Assembly (NCBI GenBank): GCA_963753075.1
Contig: CAVWAR010000017.1
Span: 868,001 to 932,000 of the forward strand
Length of the DNA stretch: 64,000 nt
Reading direction: 5' to 3'
Source: Prado023 sp963753075
GTDB taxonomy: Bacteria > Actinomycetota > Actinomycetes > S36-B12 > CAIYMF01
Within the stretch, counting starts at the first letter, position 1. Every line of letters starts with the position of its first letter. The notes under the pieces were generated by a model. That model was given only the letters and a program-made list of their open reading frames with translations, was not told the origin of the DNA and ran no database searches. The position numbers and the translations under genes were made by a program. This document shows, in pieces, positions 17,280 to 26,372 of the stretch.

Positions 17280-18149
17280 TCAGTCGGCCAAGGTCCCGAT
17301 CCGGGAGCGCATTCCCATCATGGCCTTCGAATGCAGCTGGCAGATACGGCTCTCGGTGACGCCGAGCACCAGACCGATCTCGGCCAGCGTGAAGCCCTCG
17401 TAGTAGTAGAGGGTCACGACGATCTGCTCGCGCTCGGCCAGTGTGTGGATCACCCGGGCAAGGATCTGACGCGTCTCCTCGTCGTCGAGGGCATCGCCGG
17501 GACCCGTGGTGCGCTCGTCCTCGAGGCGCTCACCGAGAGTCGCTCCGTCACCGTGGTCGGCCGAGCCCAGCATCTCATCGAGGGCCGCCACGTGGACGAA
17601 CGAGACCTGGTCGAAGACGCGGCGCAGTTCGGGGACATCCAGGCCGAGCTCCTCAGCAATCTCCCCCTCGCTCGGGGTGCGCTGCAGGCGTGCCTCCAGG
17701 GAGGCGATCGCCCTCTCGATGTCGCGGGCCTTGGTGCGCACGGAGCGTGGGATCCAGTCGAACGAGCGCAGCTCGTCGATGATCGCCCCGCGGATCCTGT
17801 TGATCGCGTACGTCTCGAACTTGATCGCGCGTTCGAGGTCGTACTTCTCGATCGCGTCGATCAGGCCGAACACTCCGTAGGAGACCAGGTCTCCCTGCTC
17901 CACACTGGCGGGCAGGCCGACGCCGACCCTGCCGGCGACGTAGCGCACCAGTGGGGCGTACTGGAGGATCAGCTGCTCGCGCAGGCCCGGATCGCCGGTC
18001 GCCTTGTACTCCCGCCACATCCGGTTCAGGGCGGCCGCAGTGTCGTCGAGTTCGAGGACAGCGTCGTCAGGATCGATCATCTCATCGTCACGGACGACAG
18101 GTTGCGTGAGACGCAGGGTGCCGTCAGGCACGGGGGTGGGCCCGCTCAT
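17280..18149 (-). CDS. whiG: RNA polymerase sigma factor of the FliA/WhiG family
   Basis: 289 residues. Region 2 is YAPLVRYVAGRVGVGLP..DLVSYGVFGLIDAIEKYD..FETYAINRIRGAIIDELRSFDWIPRSVR, region 3 follows, and region 4 ends with FTLAEIGLVLGVTESRICQLHSKA. This is the sigma-28 type that controls flagella (FliA) or, in Streptomyces, sporulation (WhiG); the gene sits beside rpsB and dprA as whiG does there. The ATG at 18149 is preceded by GAGGAG, inside the end of xerC (26-base overlap), so translation is probably coupled. No anti-sigma or flagellar gene is in the window, so which role it has is open. Confidence 0.92.
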   Translation of the reverse strand: MSGPTPVPDGTLRLTQPVVRDDEMIDPDDAVLELDDTAAALNRMWREYKATGDPGLREQLILQYAPLVRYVAGRVGVGLPASVEQGDLVSYGVFGLIDAIEKYDLERAIKFETYAINRIRGAIIDELRSFDWIPRSVRTKARDIERAIASLEARLQRTPSEGEIAEELGLDVPELRRVFDQVSFVHVAALDEMLGSADHGDGATLGERLEDERTTGPGDALDDEETRQILARVIHTLAEREQIVVTLYYYEGFTLAEIGLVLGVTESRICQLHSKAMMGMRSRIGTLAD

Positions 18150-19041
18150 AGCTGCTCCTCAGTCGCTCGATCGAGACGTGCGTGTAGATCTGGGTGGTTC
18201 CGAGACTAGCGTGGCCGAGCACCTCCTGGACGGAACGCAGGTCCGCGCCACCCTCAAGAAGGTGAGTTGCCATCGAGTGCCGAAGGCCATGTGGCCCCAC
18301 ATCCGGTGCGTCCGGGACGTGCCGCAGCAGGGTGTGGACGGCTCGTCGCACCACCCGCGGGTCCACCCTGCCGCCCCGCGCTCCGAGGAACAGTGCGTCG
18401 GCGCTGTTCGGACCGACCAGCGCCGGCCTGCCCACCTCGAGCCACGTTCCGAGCACCCGTCCAGCGGGCACCCCAAAGGGGACAGTCCGCTCCCGGTCAC
18501 CCTTGCCCAGGACGCGCGCGGTGTTCCTTGACCAGTCCAGGTCTGCGCAGTCCAGGCCGGCCAGCTCCGAGACGCGCATGCCGGTCGCGTACAGCAGCTC
18601 GACCATGGCCACATCGCGCTGGTGCACCGGTTCGGCATCGTCGGCACGGACGATGGCGACGTCCATCAGCTCAACGACCTGGCCGGGACGAAGCACGTCG
18701 GGGATCCCGCGGCGGGCTGCCGGGGCACCCAGGCGTGCCGCCGGGTCACGATCGATCAGGCCCTGGCGCATCGCCCAGGCGGTGAAGCACCGGGCCGCAG
18801 CCACCCGGCGGGCGATCGTCGACCGCGCTGCCCCGCGTCGTTCCATCCCGGCCAGCCAGGCCCGGAGTTCCGCGAGATCCAGGTCGACGAGCTGCTCCAC
18901 CCCGCGGTCGGCGGCGAAGGCCAGCAGATCGGCCACGTCACCGAGGTAGGCGCGCACGGTGTTCGGCCCTCGGCCACGCTCGTCGCGCAGGTGCGTGCCG
19001 AAGCCTGCGTGGGCCTCCTCCATCGCGATCGGCAGAGTCAC
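18124..19041 (-). CDS. xerC: Tyrosine recombinase XerC
   Basis: 305 residues, normal for XerC/XerD. The SAM-like N-terminal domain is followed by the catalytic domain with Arg in ATGMRVSEL (about 155), Lys in GKGDRER (about 180), HGLRH (about 253), LGHAS (about 275) and the nucleophilic Tyr in TQIYTHV (about 283). It resolves chromosome dimers at dif with XerD. The GTG start at 19041 (VTLPIAMEEA) is chosen; ATG 19023 is an alternative. Position between dprA and the sigma factor is conserved in actinobacteria, so this is the housekeeping copy rather than a phage integrase. Confidence 0.92.
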   Translation of the reverse strand: MTLPIAMEEAHAGFGTHLRDERGRGPNTVRAYLGDVADLLAFAADRGVEQLVDLDLAELRAWLAGMERRGAARSTIARRVAAARCFTAWAMRQGLIDRDPAARLGAPAARRGIPDVLRPGQVVELMDVAIVRADDAEPVHQRDVAMVELLYATGMRVSELAGLDCADLDWSRNTARVLGKGDRERTVPFGVPAGRVLGTWLEVGRPALVGPNSADALFLGARGGRVDPRVVRRAVHTLLRHVPDAPDVGPHGLRHSMATHLLEGGADLRSVQEVLGHASLGTTQIYTHVSIERLRSSYERAHPRA

Positions 19042-19066
19042 ATGCCCATGCTGCCGTACGCCTCTC

Positions 19067-20227
19067 TCACAATCGGCGCCATCCGGCCCCGGTGCGCCGG
19101 GCGAGTCCCGCGAGCTCGAGCAGCCCGAGGTGCGCCAGGGCGCTGGCCGGCGTGACTCCTGCGGCCGCAGCGGCGGACTCGAGAGTGCGAGCACCCCGAC
19201 CTGGCAGGACCGCGTGGATGGCCCGTGCGTCCGCGGGCATCCCGGCCAGCCGAGCCCCGCCCTCGGCTGACTCGGCACGGGCAGCATCGGCGCCGACACA
19301 GTCAACGCTCGCCGGGCGGGCGCCCGGCAGTGGGTCCGGACCAGCGCCGCCGGCAACAAGCAGCGACACGACTTCCGCGCTGTCGCTGACAGCCCGCGCC
19401 GACTGCTCGTGCAGGAGCCGGTTGGTGCCCGAGCTGGCCATCGACGTGATCGGGCCAGGGACGGCCATCACCACTCGGCCGAGCTCGAGGGCCCGGGATG
19501 CGGTCGCCACAGCTCCGCTGCGCCGCGCCGCCTCTGCCACGACCGTCCCGCGACTCAGCGCCGCGATGACCCTGTTGCGGGCAAGGAACCGGTGCTTGAG
19601 GGGCTGGCTGCTCGGGGGCAGCTCGGAGACCACCAGGCCTGAGTCTGCGATCCGGGCCAGCAGGGCATCGTGCGAGCGGGGGTAGGCCACGTCGACCCCG
19701 CAGGCCAGGACGGCGATCGTCTGGCCGCCCACGGCCAGGGCCGCCCGGTGGGCTGCGGCATCGATCCCGAACGCAGCACCGGACACCACCGCCCATCCGT
19801 CCTGGCCGAGCCCGCCAGCGATGACCCCGGTCGCGCGCTCCCCGTAGGCGGTGCAGGCCCGAGCACCCACCACAGCCACCGACCTCAGGGCGGCCGCACG
19901 CAGGTCGAGAGGGCCGCTGACCCACAGGGCCAGCGGTGGCTCGGGCAGGTCGAGCAACTGGCTGGGGAACCCCGGCTCGCCGGGGAGGACGACCCGCACC
20001 CCCCGGCGGGCCATCTCCGCCAACATCGCGGGGACGTCAGCAGGCTCGAGACGCCCCGCGACCGGGCCAGACCTGCGCCGACCACGGATCCGGGCCAGTG
20101 CCTCGGCAACTCCGTGCTCGGACAAGAGCTCGGCGACCCCTGGGGTGCCCGGCTCCACGGAACAGGCCAGGGCGACTGCCTGGATCCGTCCGGCATCGGC
20201 GATGGCGTCGCCAAGCAGCGTGGTCAC
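19067..20227 (-). CDS. dprA: DNA-processing protein DprA
   Basis: 386 residues. The Rossmann-like DprA domain spans about residues 80-300: VAVVGARACTAYG, VVSGAAFGIDAAAHRAAL (the GxAxGID motif), GGQTIAVLACGVDVAYPRSH and FLARNRVIAALSRG. A C-terminal winged-helix-like region (ASALAHLGLLELAGL) follows. It loads RecA on incoming single-stranded DNA in competence or related recombination. GTG 20227 overlaps the yifB stop (GTGA). Confidence 0.93.
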   Translation of the reverse strand: MTTLLGDAIADAGRIQAVALACSVEPGTPGVAELLSEHGVAEALARIRGRRRSGPVAGRLEPADVPAMLAEMARRGVRVVLPGEPGFPSQLLDLPEPPLALWVSGPLDLRAAALRSVAVVGARACTAYGERATGVIAGGLGQDGWAVVSGAAFGIDAAAHRAALAVGGQTIAVLACGVDVAYPRSHDALLARIADSGLVVSELPPSSQPLKHRFLARNRVIAALSRGTVVAEAARRSGAVATASRALELGRVVMAVPGPITSMASSGTNRLLHEQSARAVSDSAEVVSLLVAGGAGPDPLPGARPASVDCVGADAARAESAEGGARLAGMPADARAIHAVLPGRGARTLESAAAAAGVTPASALAHLGLLELAGLARRTGAGWRRL

Positions 20228-21753
20228 AGGTCACCCCGCAGCGTCAGAGCCCGGCCGACGTGCTCGAGGTCGGGACGATCAGCGCCGGACAGGTCCGCCA
20301 GGCTCCAGGCGACGCGGATCGCGCGATCAGCCCCCCGGGCGCTGAGCCGTCCCCCCGAGATGGCGCGGCCGAGCACATCGGCTGCGTCCGGTCCCGGTGC
20401 CAACGGCCCCCGAAGGCTCGACGACGGCTGGGCGCCGTTCAGCGCCTGCGGCAGACCGAGCGCGCGGCATCGGTGGGTCGCCCGCGCACGAGCCTCGCTG
20501 ACCCGCTCGCGAACGGTGGCGGAGTCCGCGTCGCCGGACTCGAGGGACCAGGTGCTGCGCCCCGGAGGTCCCAGGGTCATCCGGATGTCCACGCGGTCCA
20601 TCAACGGGCCCGACAGCCGGGTGCGGTATCGGCGACGGTCCACCGATCGACATCGGCACTCCTGCCCCGCGCCGTCGCCCAGGCCGCACGGGCACGGGTT
20701 GGCGGCGAGCACGAGCTGGAAGCGCGCCGGCATGCGCGCGGTGAACCCCGCGCGGGCGATGCAGACCTCGCCGGACTCCAGTGGCTGGCGAAGTGACTCC
20801 AGGCAGGCGCTGCCGAACTCCGCAGCCTCGTCCAGGAACAGGACGCCAGCATGGGACAGGGTGACTGCCCCGGGAGTGGGTTGGCCGCCACGGCCACCAC
20901 CGACGAGGGCGGCGACCGTGGCGGTGTGGTGGGGTGCCTGGAACGGGGGGCGCCGGACCAGCCCGGGTACGTCGGTCACTACGGACCGGATCGCCGTGAC
21001 GCTGAGTGCGTCGTCGTCAGTGAGGTCCGGCAGGATCGTCGGCAGGCGCTCGGCCAGCAGGGTCTTGCCGACGCCCGGCCTGCCCACCATGGCCACGTGG
21101 TGCCCACCGACCGCAGCCACCTCCAGGGCAGTGACCGCCTCCGCCTGTCCGAGCACATCCGCGAGGTCCGGTTCGGCGCCGGCATCGGGATCGGCCGTGG
21201 CGGGCACCTCAGGCGCCGGGTCCGGGACCTCATCCACAGCTGCCCCGGTCAGCACCTGACCCCAGTGCCGCAGCGACCGGACGCCCACGGCGGTGACCCC
21301 GGGGACCACCCCCGCCTCGGCGGCATTCCGCTCGGCCACGACGACCCGGTCGAGCCCCGACCGGACCGCCGCAACTGCGGCCACGACCGCCCCGCGCACC
21401 GGGCGGACCCGACCGTCGAGCCCCAGCTCGCCAAAGAGGATCGCATCCGCCAGCGGCTCGCAGGGGATCTGACCGTCGGCGGCCAAGATTGCCGAGGCGA
21501 TGGCCAGGTCCAGCCCGGAACCACGCTTGTGCAGCGATGCTGGCGACAGACCCACAGTGATGCGCACCTGCGGCCAGCGGGCTCCGCTGTTGAGGACCGC
21601 TGCCCGGACCCGGTCCCGGGCCTCGCCGACGGCGGTGTCAGCCAGCCCCACGATCGACATGCCGGGCAGGCCGGAGGACAGGTGTGCCTCGACCTCGACG
21701 ATGTGGGCATCCACGCCAGAGATCACGACACCATTGGCCTTGGCCAGCGACAT
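20224..21753 (-). CDS. YifB/ComM-family Mg chelatase-like AAA ATPase
   Basis: 509 residues. An N-terminal Lon-protease-like domain (GLPGMSIVGLADTAVGEARDRVRAA) precedes an AAA+ domain with Walker A GRPGVGKT near residue 225 and Walker B VLFLDEAAEF. The cysteine-rich insertion NPCPCGL..QECRC and the C-terminal Mg-chelatase domain complete the family pattern. Related ComM proteins drive branch migration of heteroduplex DNA during transformation, which fits the neighbour dprA. The ATG at 21753 overlaps the YraN stop by one base. Confidence 0.93.
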   Translation of the reverse strand: MSLAKANGVVISGVDAHIVEVEAHLSSGLPGMSIVGLADTAVGEARDRVRAAVLNSGARWPQVRITVGLSPASLHKRGSGLDLAIASAILAADGQIPCEPLADAILFGELGLDGRVRPVRGAVVAAVAAVRSGLDRVVVAERNAAEAGVVPGVTAVGVRSLRHWGQVLTGAAVDEVPDPAPEVPATADPDAGAEPDLADVLGQAEAVTALEVAAVGGHHVAMVGRPGVGKTLLAERLPTILPDLTDDDALSVTAIRSVVTDVPGLVRRPPFQAPHHTATVAALVGGGRGGQPTPGAVTLSHAGVLFLDEAAEFGSACLESLRQPLESGEVCIARAGFTARMPARFQLVLAANPCPCGLGDGAGQECRCRSVDRRRYRTRLSGPLMDRVDIRMTLGPPGRSTWSLESGDADSATVRERVSEARARATHRCRALGLPQALNGAQPSSSLRGPLAPGPDAADVLGRAISGGRLSARGADRAIRVAWSLADLSGADRPDLEHVGRALTLRGDL

Positions 21754-22109
21754 CAGGACACCCCACGCACGTGCTCGATGTCGAGGTGCCCGTCAGGATG
21801 CCGGAGCAGGCCGACCGCATCGAGGCGCACGGGTCCACGGTGGCCGCCGCTCTCGACCAGCCACAGTGCAGCCAGGCGCCGGATCCTGGCCACCTTGCGG
21901 GGGGTGACGGCCGCGAGCGGGCCCCCGAAGCCTGTCCCCCGGCGGGTCTTGACCTCGCAGAAGACCAGAACGGATCCGTCCCGGGCGATGATGTCGATCT
22001 CGCCGTACCGGCATCGCCAGTTGCGGGCGATGACCTGCATCCCCTGCCGAGCCAGGTGTCGGGCTGCAGCATCCTCGCCCGCCTGGCCCAGCTGTTGTCG
22101 ATCCCGCAT
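21753..22109 (-). CDS. YraN-family (UPF0102) nuclease-fold protein
   Basis: 118 residues, normal for the family. LGQAGEDAAARHL is the N-terminal block, and YGEIDIIARDG with FCEVKTRRGTGFG gives the E...D...ExK pattern of a PD-(D/E)XK fold. The function is not established; Holliday-junction-resolvase-like activity has been proposed from structure. ATG 22109 is preceded by GGGGGGTGG. It sits between rnhB and yifB as in many bacteria. Confidence 0.9.
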   Translation of the reverse strand: MRDRQQLGQAGEDAAARHLARQGMQVIARNWRCRYGEIDIIARDGSVLVFCEVKTRRGTGFGGPLAAVTPRKVARIRRLAALWLVESGGHRGPVRLDAVGLLRHPDGHLDIEHVRGVS

Positions 22110-22164
22110 GGCTGCCCACCCCCCGGGGCCAACCATGCGCGCCCTGGGGTCAGCCCGGAAGGGA

Positions 22165-22971
22165 TCACCGCGAAGTTGTGGACAAAGTCGCGTCAGCCTC
22201 CGACGAGCTGTCGTCGGCCCCGTCATGGGCAGCCCCGGGGGTGTCAGTCACCTCGACCTGACTGGTGCCCGACTGCTGCCCCCGGATCCCCGGGAGGTTC
22301 CACGACTGCCGGTGCAGTGACGTCGGACCGTGCCGGCGCAGCGCCTCGATGTGGTCCGGGGCGCTGTAGCCCTTGTTGAGCGCCCAGCCGTACTGCGGCT
22401 GCTGAGCCCCGAGGTCGACCATGATCGCGTCGCGCTCGCACTTGGCCAGCACGCTCGCCGCCGCCACACCGGCACAGGTCAGGTCGCCGCGCACCCGGGT
22501 GTGGACCCGCGACGGGAGCGCGGTCATGTCCGCCAGGCTCGCGCCGACCGACAGCCGTGGGTCCGGGAACAGGCCCTCGGGTTCTGCCGGGGCGCTGAGC
22601 CAGTCGTGGTTGCCATCCAGGAGCGCCAGGTCGACAGCCATCCCGAGGGCGGCGAACGCCCGTGCCGCCGCCACCCGCAACGCACAGATGATCCCGACCG
22701 CATCGACCTCGAAGGGATCGGCGTGACCAACGGCGCAGGCCACCGGCCAGCGACGCAGTCGGGGGAGCAGCTCCCTGCGGGCGCGAGGCGTCAGCAGCTT
22801 GGAGTCGCGCAGCCCGCGGGGCGCGGTGCGTACACCCGCGTCGAGGACGACGACCCCCACGCTCACCGGGCCGGCGAGCGCCCCCCGCCCGACCTCGTCG
22901 ATGCAGGCCAGGGTCGAGGCGCCGGACCGCAGCAGGGATCGCTCCACCCGCAGTGTCGGGGCCTGGCTCAT
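22165..22971 (-). CDS. rnhB: Ribonuclease HII
   Basis: 268 residues. CIDEVGRGALAGPV near residue 22 contains the first two catalytic acids, LRDSKLLTPRAR and LALLDGNHDW supply the other conserved positions, and KGYSAPDH is the C-terminal family block. It cuts RNA in RNA/DNA hybrids and single ribonucleotides in DNA. About 45 extra residues at the C terminus are Ser/Asp/Thr-rich and probably disordered. ATG 22971 overlaps the lepB stop by 4 bases (ATGA). Confidence 0.93.
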   Translation of the reverse strand: MSQAPTLRVERSLLRSGASTLACIDEVGRGALAGPVSVGVVVLDAGVRTAPRGLRDSKLLTPRARRELLPRLRRWPVACAVGHADPFEVDAVGIICALRVAAARAFAALGMAVDLALLDGNHDWLSAPAEPEGLFPDPRLSVGASLADMTALPSRVHTRVRGDLTCAGVAAASVLAKCERDAIMVDLGAQQPQYGWALNKGYSAPDHIEALRRHGPTSLHRQSWNLPGIRGQQSGTSQVEVTDTPGAAHDGADDSSSEADATLSTTSR

Positions 22972-23780
22972 GGTGCGAGCTGTCCTGCATCCGGCGTCAT
23001 CATGGCGCTGTTCTCGTCGGCGTAGTCGGGCAGCGTTGCCCACCGCGACGGGGGCCACATGATCACCTCGGCGATCCCGACGACGTTCTCCACGGGCACC
23101 GTTCCGTCGTCCTCGTCGAGGTGGTACCTGGAGTCCGCGGAGTCGCCGCGGTGATCCCCCATCACGAACAGCCGGCCCTCGGGAACCTCCACCCGGAAGG
23201 TGAGCTGGTCCGTGGGCTGCCCGGGGTAGATGTACGGCTCGTCCAGCGGCTCGCCGTTGCGGATGATCTGGCCCTGGGGCGAGCAGCACTCGATGGTGTC
23301 GCCACCCACGCCGATGACCCGCTTGACGAGGTCATCGCCGGTGGCGGACGGCAGCAACCCGATGAAGGCACCCGCGCTGGCGATCGCGCCGCGCACCCCA
23401 GCAGGGGGGATCGGGTCGGCGAGCCAGTCGGCGGGGTCGGTGAAGACAACGACATCGCCGTGCCCGGGGTCGATGCCGGGCTTCCAGACGAGGATCCGGT
23501 CGCCGGTCGTCAGCGTCTGCTCCATGGAGCCGCTCGGCACCCAGAAGGCCTGGAGCAGGAACGTCCGAACGATCGCCGAGATGACCAGTGCGGTGACCAC
23601 AACGATGGCGATCTCCCGCAGCCCGCGCAGGAGGCCCGAGGAGTGCGACTCCTCAGGGGCTTCTGAGTCCGGAAGGTCGGGCAGCCCGCCCGACTGGGAC
23701 ACGGTGGGGTCGACGTGATCGGTGGCGTCGACGTGATCGGCCGGGTCGACCGGATCGGTCGGCTCCGCTGGCTCACTCAT
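22968..23780 (-). CDS. lepB: Signal peptidase I (larger of two tandem copies)
   Basis: 270 residues. A 55-residue cytoplasmic, Asp/Pro/Thr-rich N terminus precedes one membrane anchor (about 55-78). The nucleophile is Ser85 in PSGSMEQTL and the general base Lys153 in DLVKRVIGVGGD; GDHRGDSADSR is the family box E. It removes signal peptides outside the membrane. The start overlaps the end of the second lepB gene by 8 bases. Tandem signal peptidases are common at this locus in actinobacteria. Confidence 0.93.
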   Translation of the reverse strand: MSEPAEPTDPVDPADHVDATDHVDPTVSQSGGLPDLPDSEAPEESHSSGLLRGLREIAIVVVTALVISAIVRTFLLQAFWVPSGSMEQTLTTGDRILVWKPGIDPGHGDVVVFTDPADWLADPIPPAGVRGAIASAGAFIGLLPSATGDDLVKRVIGVGGDTIECCSPQGQIIRNGEPLDEPYIYPGQPTDQLTFRVEVPEGRLFVMGDHRGDSADSRYHLDEDDGTVPVENVVGIAEVIMWPPSRWATLPDYADENSAMMTPDAGQLAP

Positions 23781-24330
23781 TCGACCCCTTCACACGCCGC
23801 ACCGCCTCCGGGGGCCACACGACCGCCTCGACAGTGCCAATGATGCGTGACGCCGGGACGTTTCCCCCGCCCGGGTCGCCCAGGTGCGCCCGCGAGTCGG
23901 CGGATTCGTCCCGATTGTCGCCCAGGAGCCAGTAGTGATCCGCCGGCACGACCACGTCGAAGGCCTGCTGGTCACTGCGGGCATCAGCGAGGTAGGGCTC
24001 GTCGAGCGCGATGCCGTTGCGCATGAGCTGGCCCGTCGGGGTGCAGCAGGCGATCCGATCCCCGCCGACGCCGACAACCCGCTTCACGAACACCGACCCG
24101 GCCGGGTCGTCAGGCTCGGCCCACAGGTCAGCCCCGTCGAACACCACGATCGTCCCGGGCGCCAGCGACCAGCGCGGCACGCCCGCCTTGGTGACCAGGA
24201 TCCGCTCCCCCATGTCGATCGCCGGTGTCATCGAATCGGAGTCGACTGCCCGGACCTCGGCGACAGCGGCGTCGGCGAGGAGGACAGCAAGGACAGCGGC
24301 GCCAGCAGCGAGGGCCCCCGCTCGGAACAT
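23773..24330 (-). CDS. lepB: Signal peptidase I (smaller copy)
   Basis: 185 residues from ATG 24330. One hydrophobic segment (residues 5-25) is followed by the nucleophile Ser33 in VDSDSMTPAI and Lys83 in VFVKRVVGVGGD; LGDNRDESADSR is box E. It is more compact than its neighbour and lacks the long cytoplasmic tail. An in-frame TTG at 24366 would add 12 residues, but that start would put a terminator-like hairpin inside the gene. The chosen ATG lies in the loop of that hairpin, with a GAGGG Shine-Dalgarno in its stem. Confidence 0.88.
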   Translation of the reverse strand: MFRAGALAAGAAVLAVLLADAAVAEVRAVDSDSMTPAIDMGERILVTKAGVPRWSLAPGTIVVFDGADLWAEPDDPAGSVFVKRVVGVGGDRIACCTPTGQLMRNGIALDEPYLADARSDQQAFDVVVPADHYWLLGDNRDESADSRAHLGDPGGGNVPASRIIGTVEAVVWPPEAVRRVKGSNE

Positions 24331-24346
24331 CCGGCGGGGGCCCTCG
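24309..24346 (-). terminator. Stem-loop between rplS and lepB, covering the lepB start
   Basis: Perfect 13-bp GC-rich inverted repeat (arms 24309-24321 and 24334-24346) with a 12-base loop, 25 bases after the rplS stop. It resembles a terminator, yet the lepB ATG (24330-24328) is in the loop and its GAGGG ribosome-binding site is in the upstream arm. It could stop transcription, hide the start codon, or both. Confidence 0.6.
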
Positions 24347-24371
24347 TCAGCAGTTGCTGGGCGCAAGGTGA

Positions 24372-24719
<348 letters not shown>

Positions 24720-24868
24720 GATCGCTTCCTGGCGGGAGCCACAGGTCGCCCGCAGATGTGGGTCGAATGGATGCCGGCGCAGTGAACGCGCCTCCCCTGT
24801 GGCGGCGACGCGATACGACCAGCCCGTCAAGTCTGCCATACCGAGGGCCGCGGCCGGAAATGCGCGAA

Positions 24869-25591
24869 TCAGGCCAAGAGGTCCGGGCGCATGGCGCGCG
24901 TGCGCGCCACAGCCTGCTCGTGGCGCCAGCGGGCCACCGCTCCATGGTCGCCGGAGGTCAGCACCTCGGGGACTGACAGGCCCTCCCAGGTCGGGGGGCG
25001 GGTGTAGGTGGGCCCTTCGAGCAACTGCTCCATCGCTCCGGCGGCGAATGAGTCGTCGGCATGACTGCTCTCGTTGCCCAGGACGCCGGGGATCAACCGG
25101 GCCACAGCCTCGACCATGACCAGCACGGCCGCCTCGGCGCCGGCAAGCACGTAGTCGCCGATGGACACCTCGTCGACGATCAGGGGCCGGCCCCCGGCGC
25201 TACGGGTCTGCGCCCACTGCACGACCCGCGAGTCGATCCCCTCGTAGCGCCCGCAGGCGAAGACCAGGCGAGGTTCGGTCGCCCACTGCCCGGCCATGGC
25301 CTGGGTGAACCGACGCCCGCTGGGCGTGGGGACCACCAGCCGGACAGCGTGCTCGGGGTTGCCCATGGCCAGCACGCCGCGCAGCGCCTCCCCCCAGGGC
25401 TCGGGCTTCATGACCATGCCCGGTCCGCCGCCGTACGGGGAGTCGTCGACCGTGCGATGCCGGTCGTGGGTGAACTCGCGCAGGTCGTGCACCGCGAGGT
25501 CGATGAGTCCGTCGTCGATCGCGCGGCCGACCAGCGACAGCTGCAGGGGTACGAGGTACTCCCCGAAGATGCTGACCACGTCGATGCGCAT
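24869..25591 (-). CDS. trmD: tRNA (guanine-N1-)-methyltransferase TrmD
   Basis: 240 residues. MRIDVVSIFGEYL is the standard start; DDSPYGGGPGMVMKPEP, CGRYEGIDSRV and SIGDYVLAGAE form the knotted SAM-binding and catalytic site. It makes m1G37 in tRNAs and prevents +1 frameshifting. The ATG overlaps the rimM stop by one base (TGATG), so translation is coupled. Confidence 0.96.
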   Translation of the reverse strand: MRIDVVSIFGEYLVPLQLSLVGRAIDDGLIDLAVHDLREFTHDRHRTVDDSPYGGGPGMVMKPEPWGEALRGVLAMGNPEHAVRLVVPTPSGRRFTQAMAGQWATEPRLVFACGRYEGIDSRVVQWAQTRSAGGRPLIVDEVSIGDYVLAGAEAAVLVMVEAVARLIPGVLGNESSHADDSFAAGAMEQLLEGPTYTRPPTWEGLSVPEVLTSGDHGAVARWRHEQAVARTRAMRPDLLA

Positions 25592-26106
25592 CAGGTCAGG
25601 TCCACCAGCCCGTCGGGCAGGTCGACGACGACGAAGCCGCCGGTCACGTCGACCGTGGGCACCATCCCGGAGACGAACGGCACCAGCATGTCCGGCCCGC
25701 CATCGGCGCGGGCGACCACAAGGACATCCTGCGCGGGAAGGTGCAGGACCTCCGAGATCTGCCCCAGGTGGACGTCGTCCCGGCCACGGACAGCAAGCCC
25801 CACCAGCGCGAGGTCGTGGAACTCGTCGTGGGCCACCCGGGTGACGTCGACATCGGCCTCCAGGATCGCCCCACGCAGGGTCTCGATGCTGGTGCGGTCG
25901 GCGAACCCCTCCACGGCCAGGATGAGGCGCCCGTTCTGCCACCGGTGGCCCGCCACGGTGATCTGCTCGGGCAGCCCGACGCGGCCCGAGGGGTACAGGA
26001 CAGCCCCCGTGGCGAACCTCTCCTCGGGGGCGTCAGTACGGACCTCGACGGTCGCCTCACCACGGATGCCCTGGGCCCGGCCGATCCGACCGACCACCAC
26101 GCGCAT
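25591..26106 (-). CDS. rimM: 16S rRNA processing protein RimM
   Basis: 171 residues with the usual two beta-barrel domains: VVGRIGRAQGIRGEATVEVRT near the start, and the PRC-barrel GLAVRGRDDVHLGQISEVLHLPAQDVLVV in the C-terminal half. It binds S19 and helps 30S head maturation. ATG 26106 overlaps the khpA stop by one base; a TTG three bases upstream is also open. Confidence 0.94.
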   Translation of the reverse strand: MRVVVGRIGRAQGIRGEATVEVRTDAPEERFATGAVLYPSGRVGLPEQITVAGHRWQNGRLILAVEGFADRTSIETLRGAILEADVDVTRVAHDEFHDLALVGLAVRGRDDVHLGQISEVLHLPAQDVLVVARADGGPDMLVPFVSGMVPTVDVTGGFVVVDLPDGLVDLT

Positions 26107-26372
26107 CAACGTTCGTCAGCGTCCAAGAAGTCCACGCGCACCGGACGACCACCGGAGATCGCGCCGACGACCGTGCGGATGGCCGTGGCCGTGCGACCAC
26201 CGCGGCCGATCACGCGCCCGATGTCGTCGGGGTGCACCCGTACCTGGAACGTCTTGCCGCCCTGCTCGCGCGGGCCGCGTCGACCTGCGCGCACACGCAC
26301 GCTGACGTCCTCGGGATGCTCGACGATCCCCGTGACCAAGTGCTCCAGTGAGTCCTCGATGACCGTGCTCAT
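26106..26372 (-). CDS. khpA: KH-domain RNA-binding protein KhpA (YlqC)
   Basis: 88 residues forming a single KH domain with the GxxG RNA-binding loop IGRGGR at about residues 55-60. It occupies the usual place between rpsP and rimM. In other Gram-positive bacteria KhpA pairs with KhpB/Jag to bind RNA; no partner is visible here. The basic RRGPREQGGK insertion before the loop is typical of actinobacterial members. ATG 26372 overlaps the rpsP stop by 4 bases. Confidence 0.93.
   Translation of the reverse strand: MSTVIEDSLEHLVTGIVEHPEDVSVRVRAGRRGPREQGGKTFQVRVHPDDIGRVIGRGGRTATAIRTVVGAISGGRPVRVDFLDADER

Noticed and set aside
22972..23289. N-terminal extension of ribonuclease HII
   Set aside because: The open frame continues upstream through lepB, but the family start MSQAPTLRVERSLL at 22971 overlaps the lepB stop as ATGA.
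24720..24868. A dedicated rplS promoter in the trmD-rplS gap
   Set aside because: A TTGACG hexamer exists on the minus strand but no acceptable -10 lies 16-19 bases downstream.
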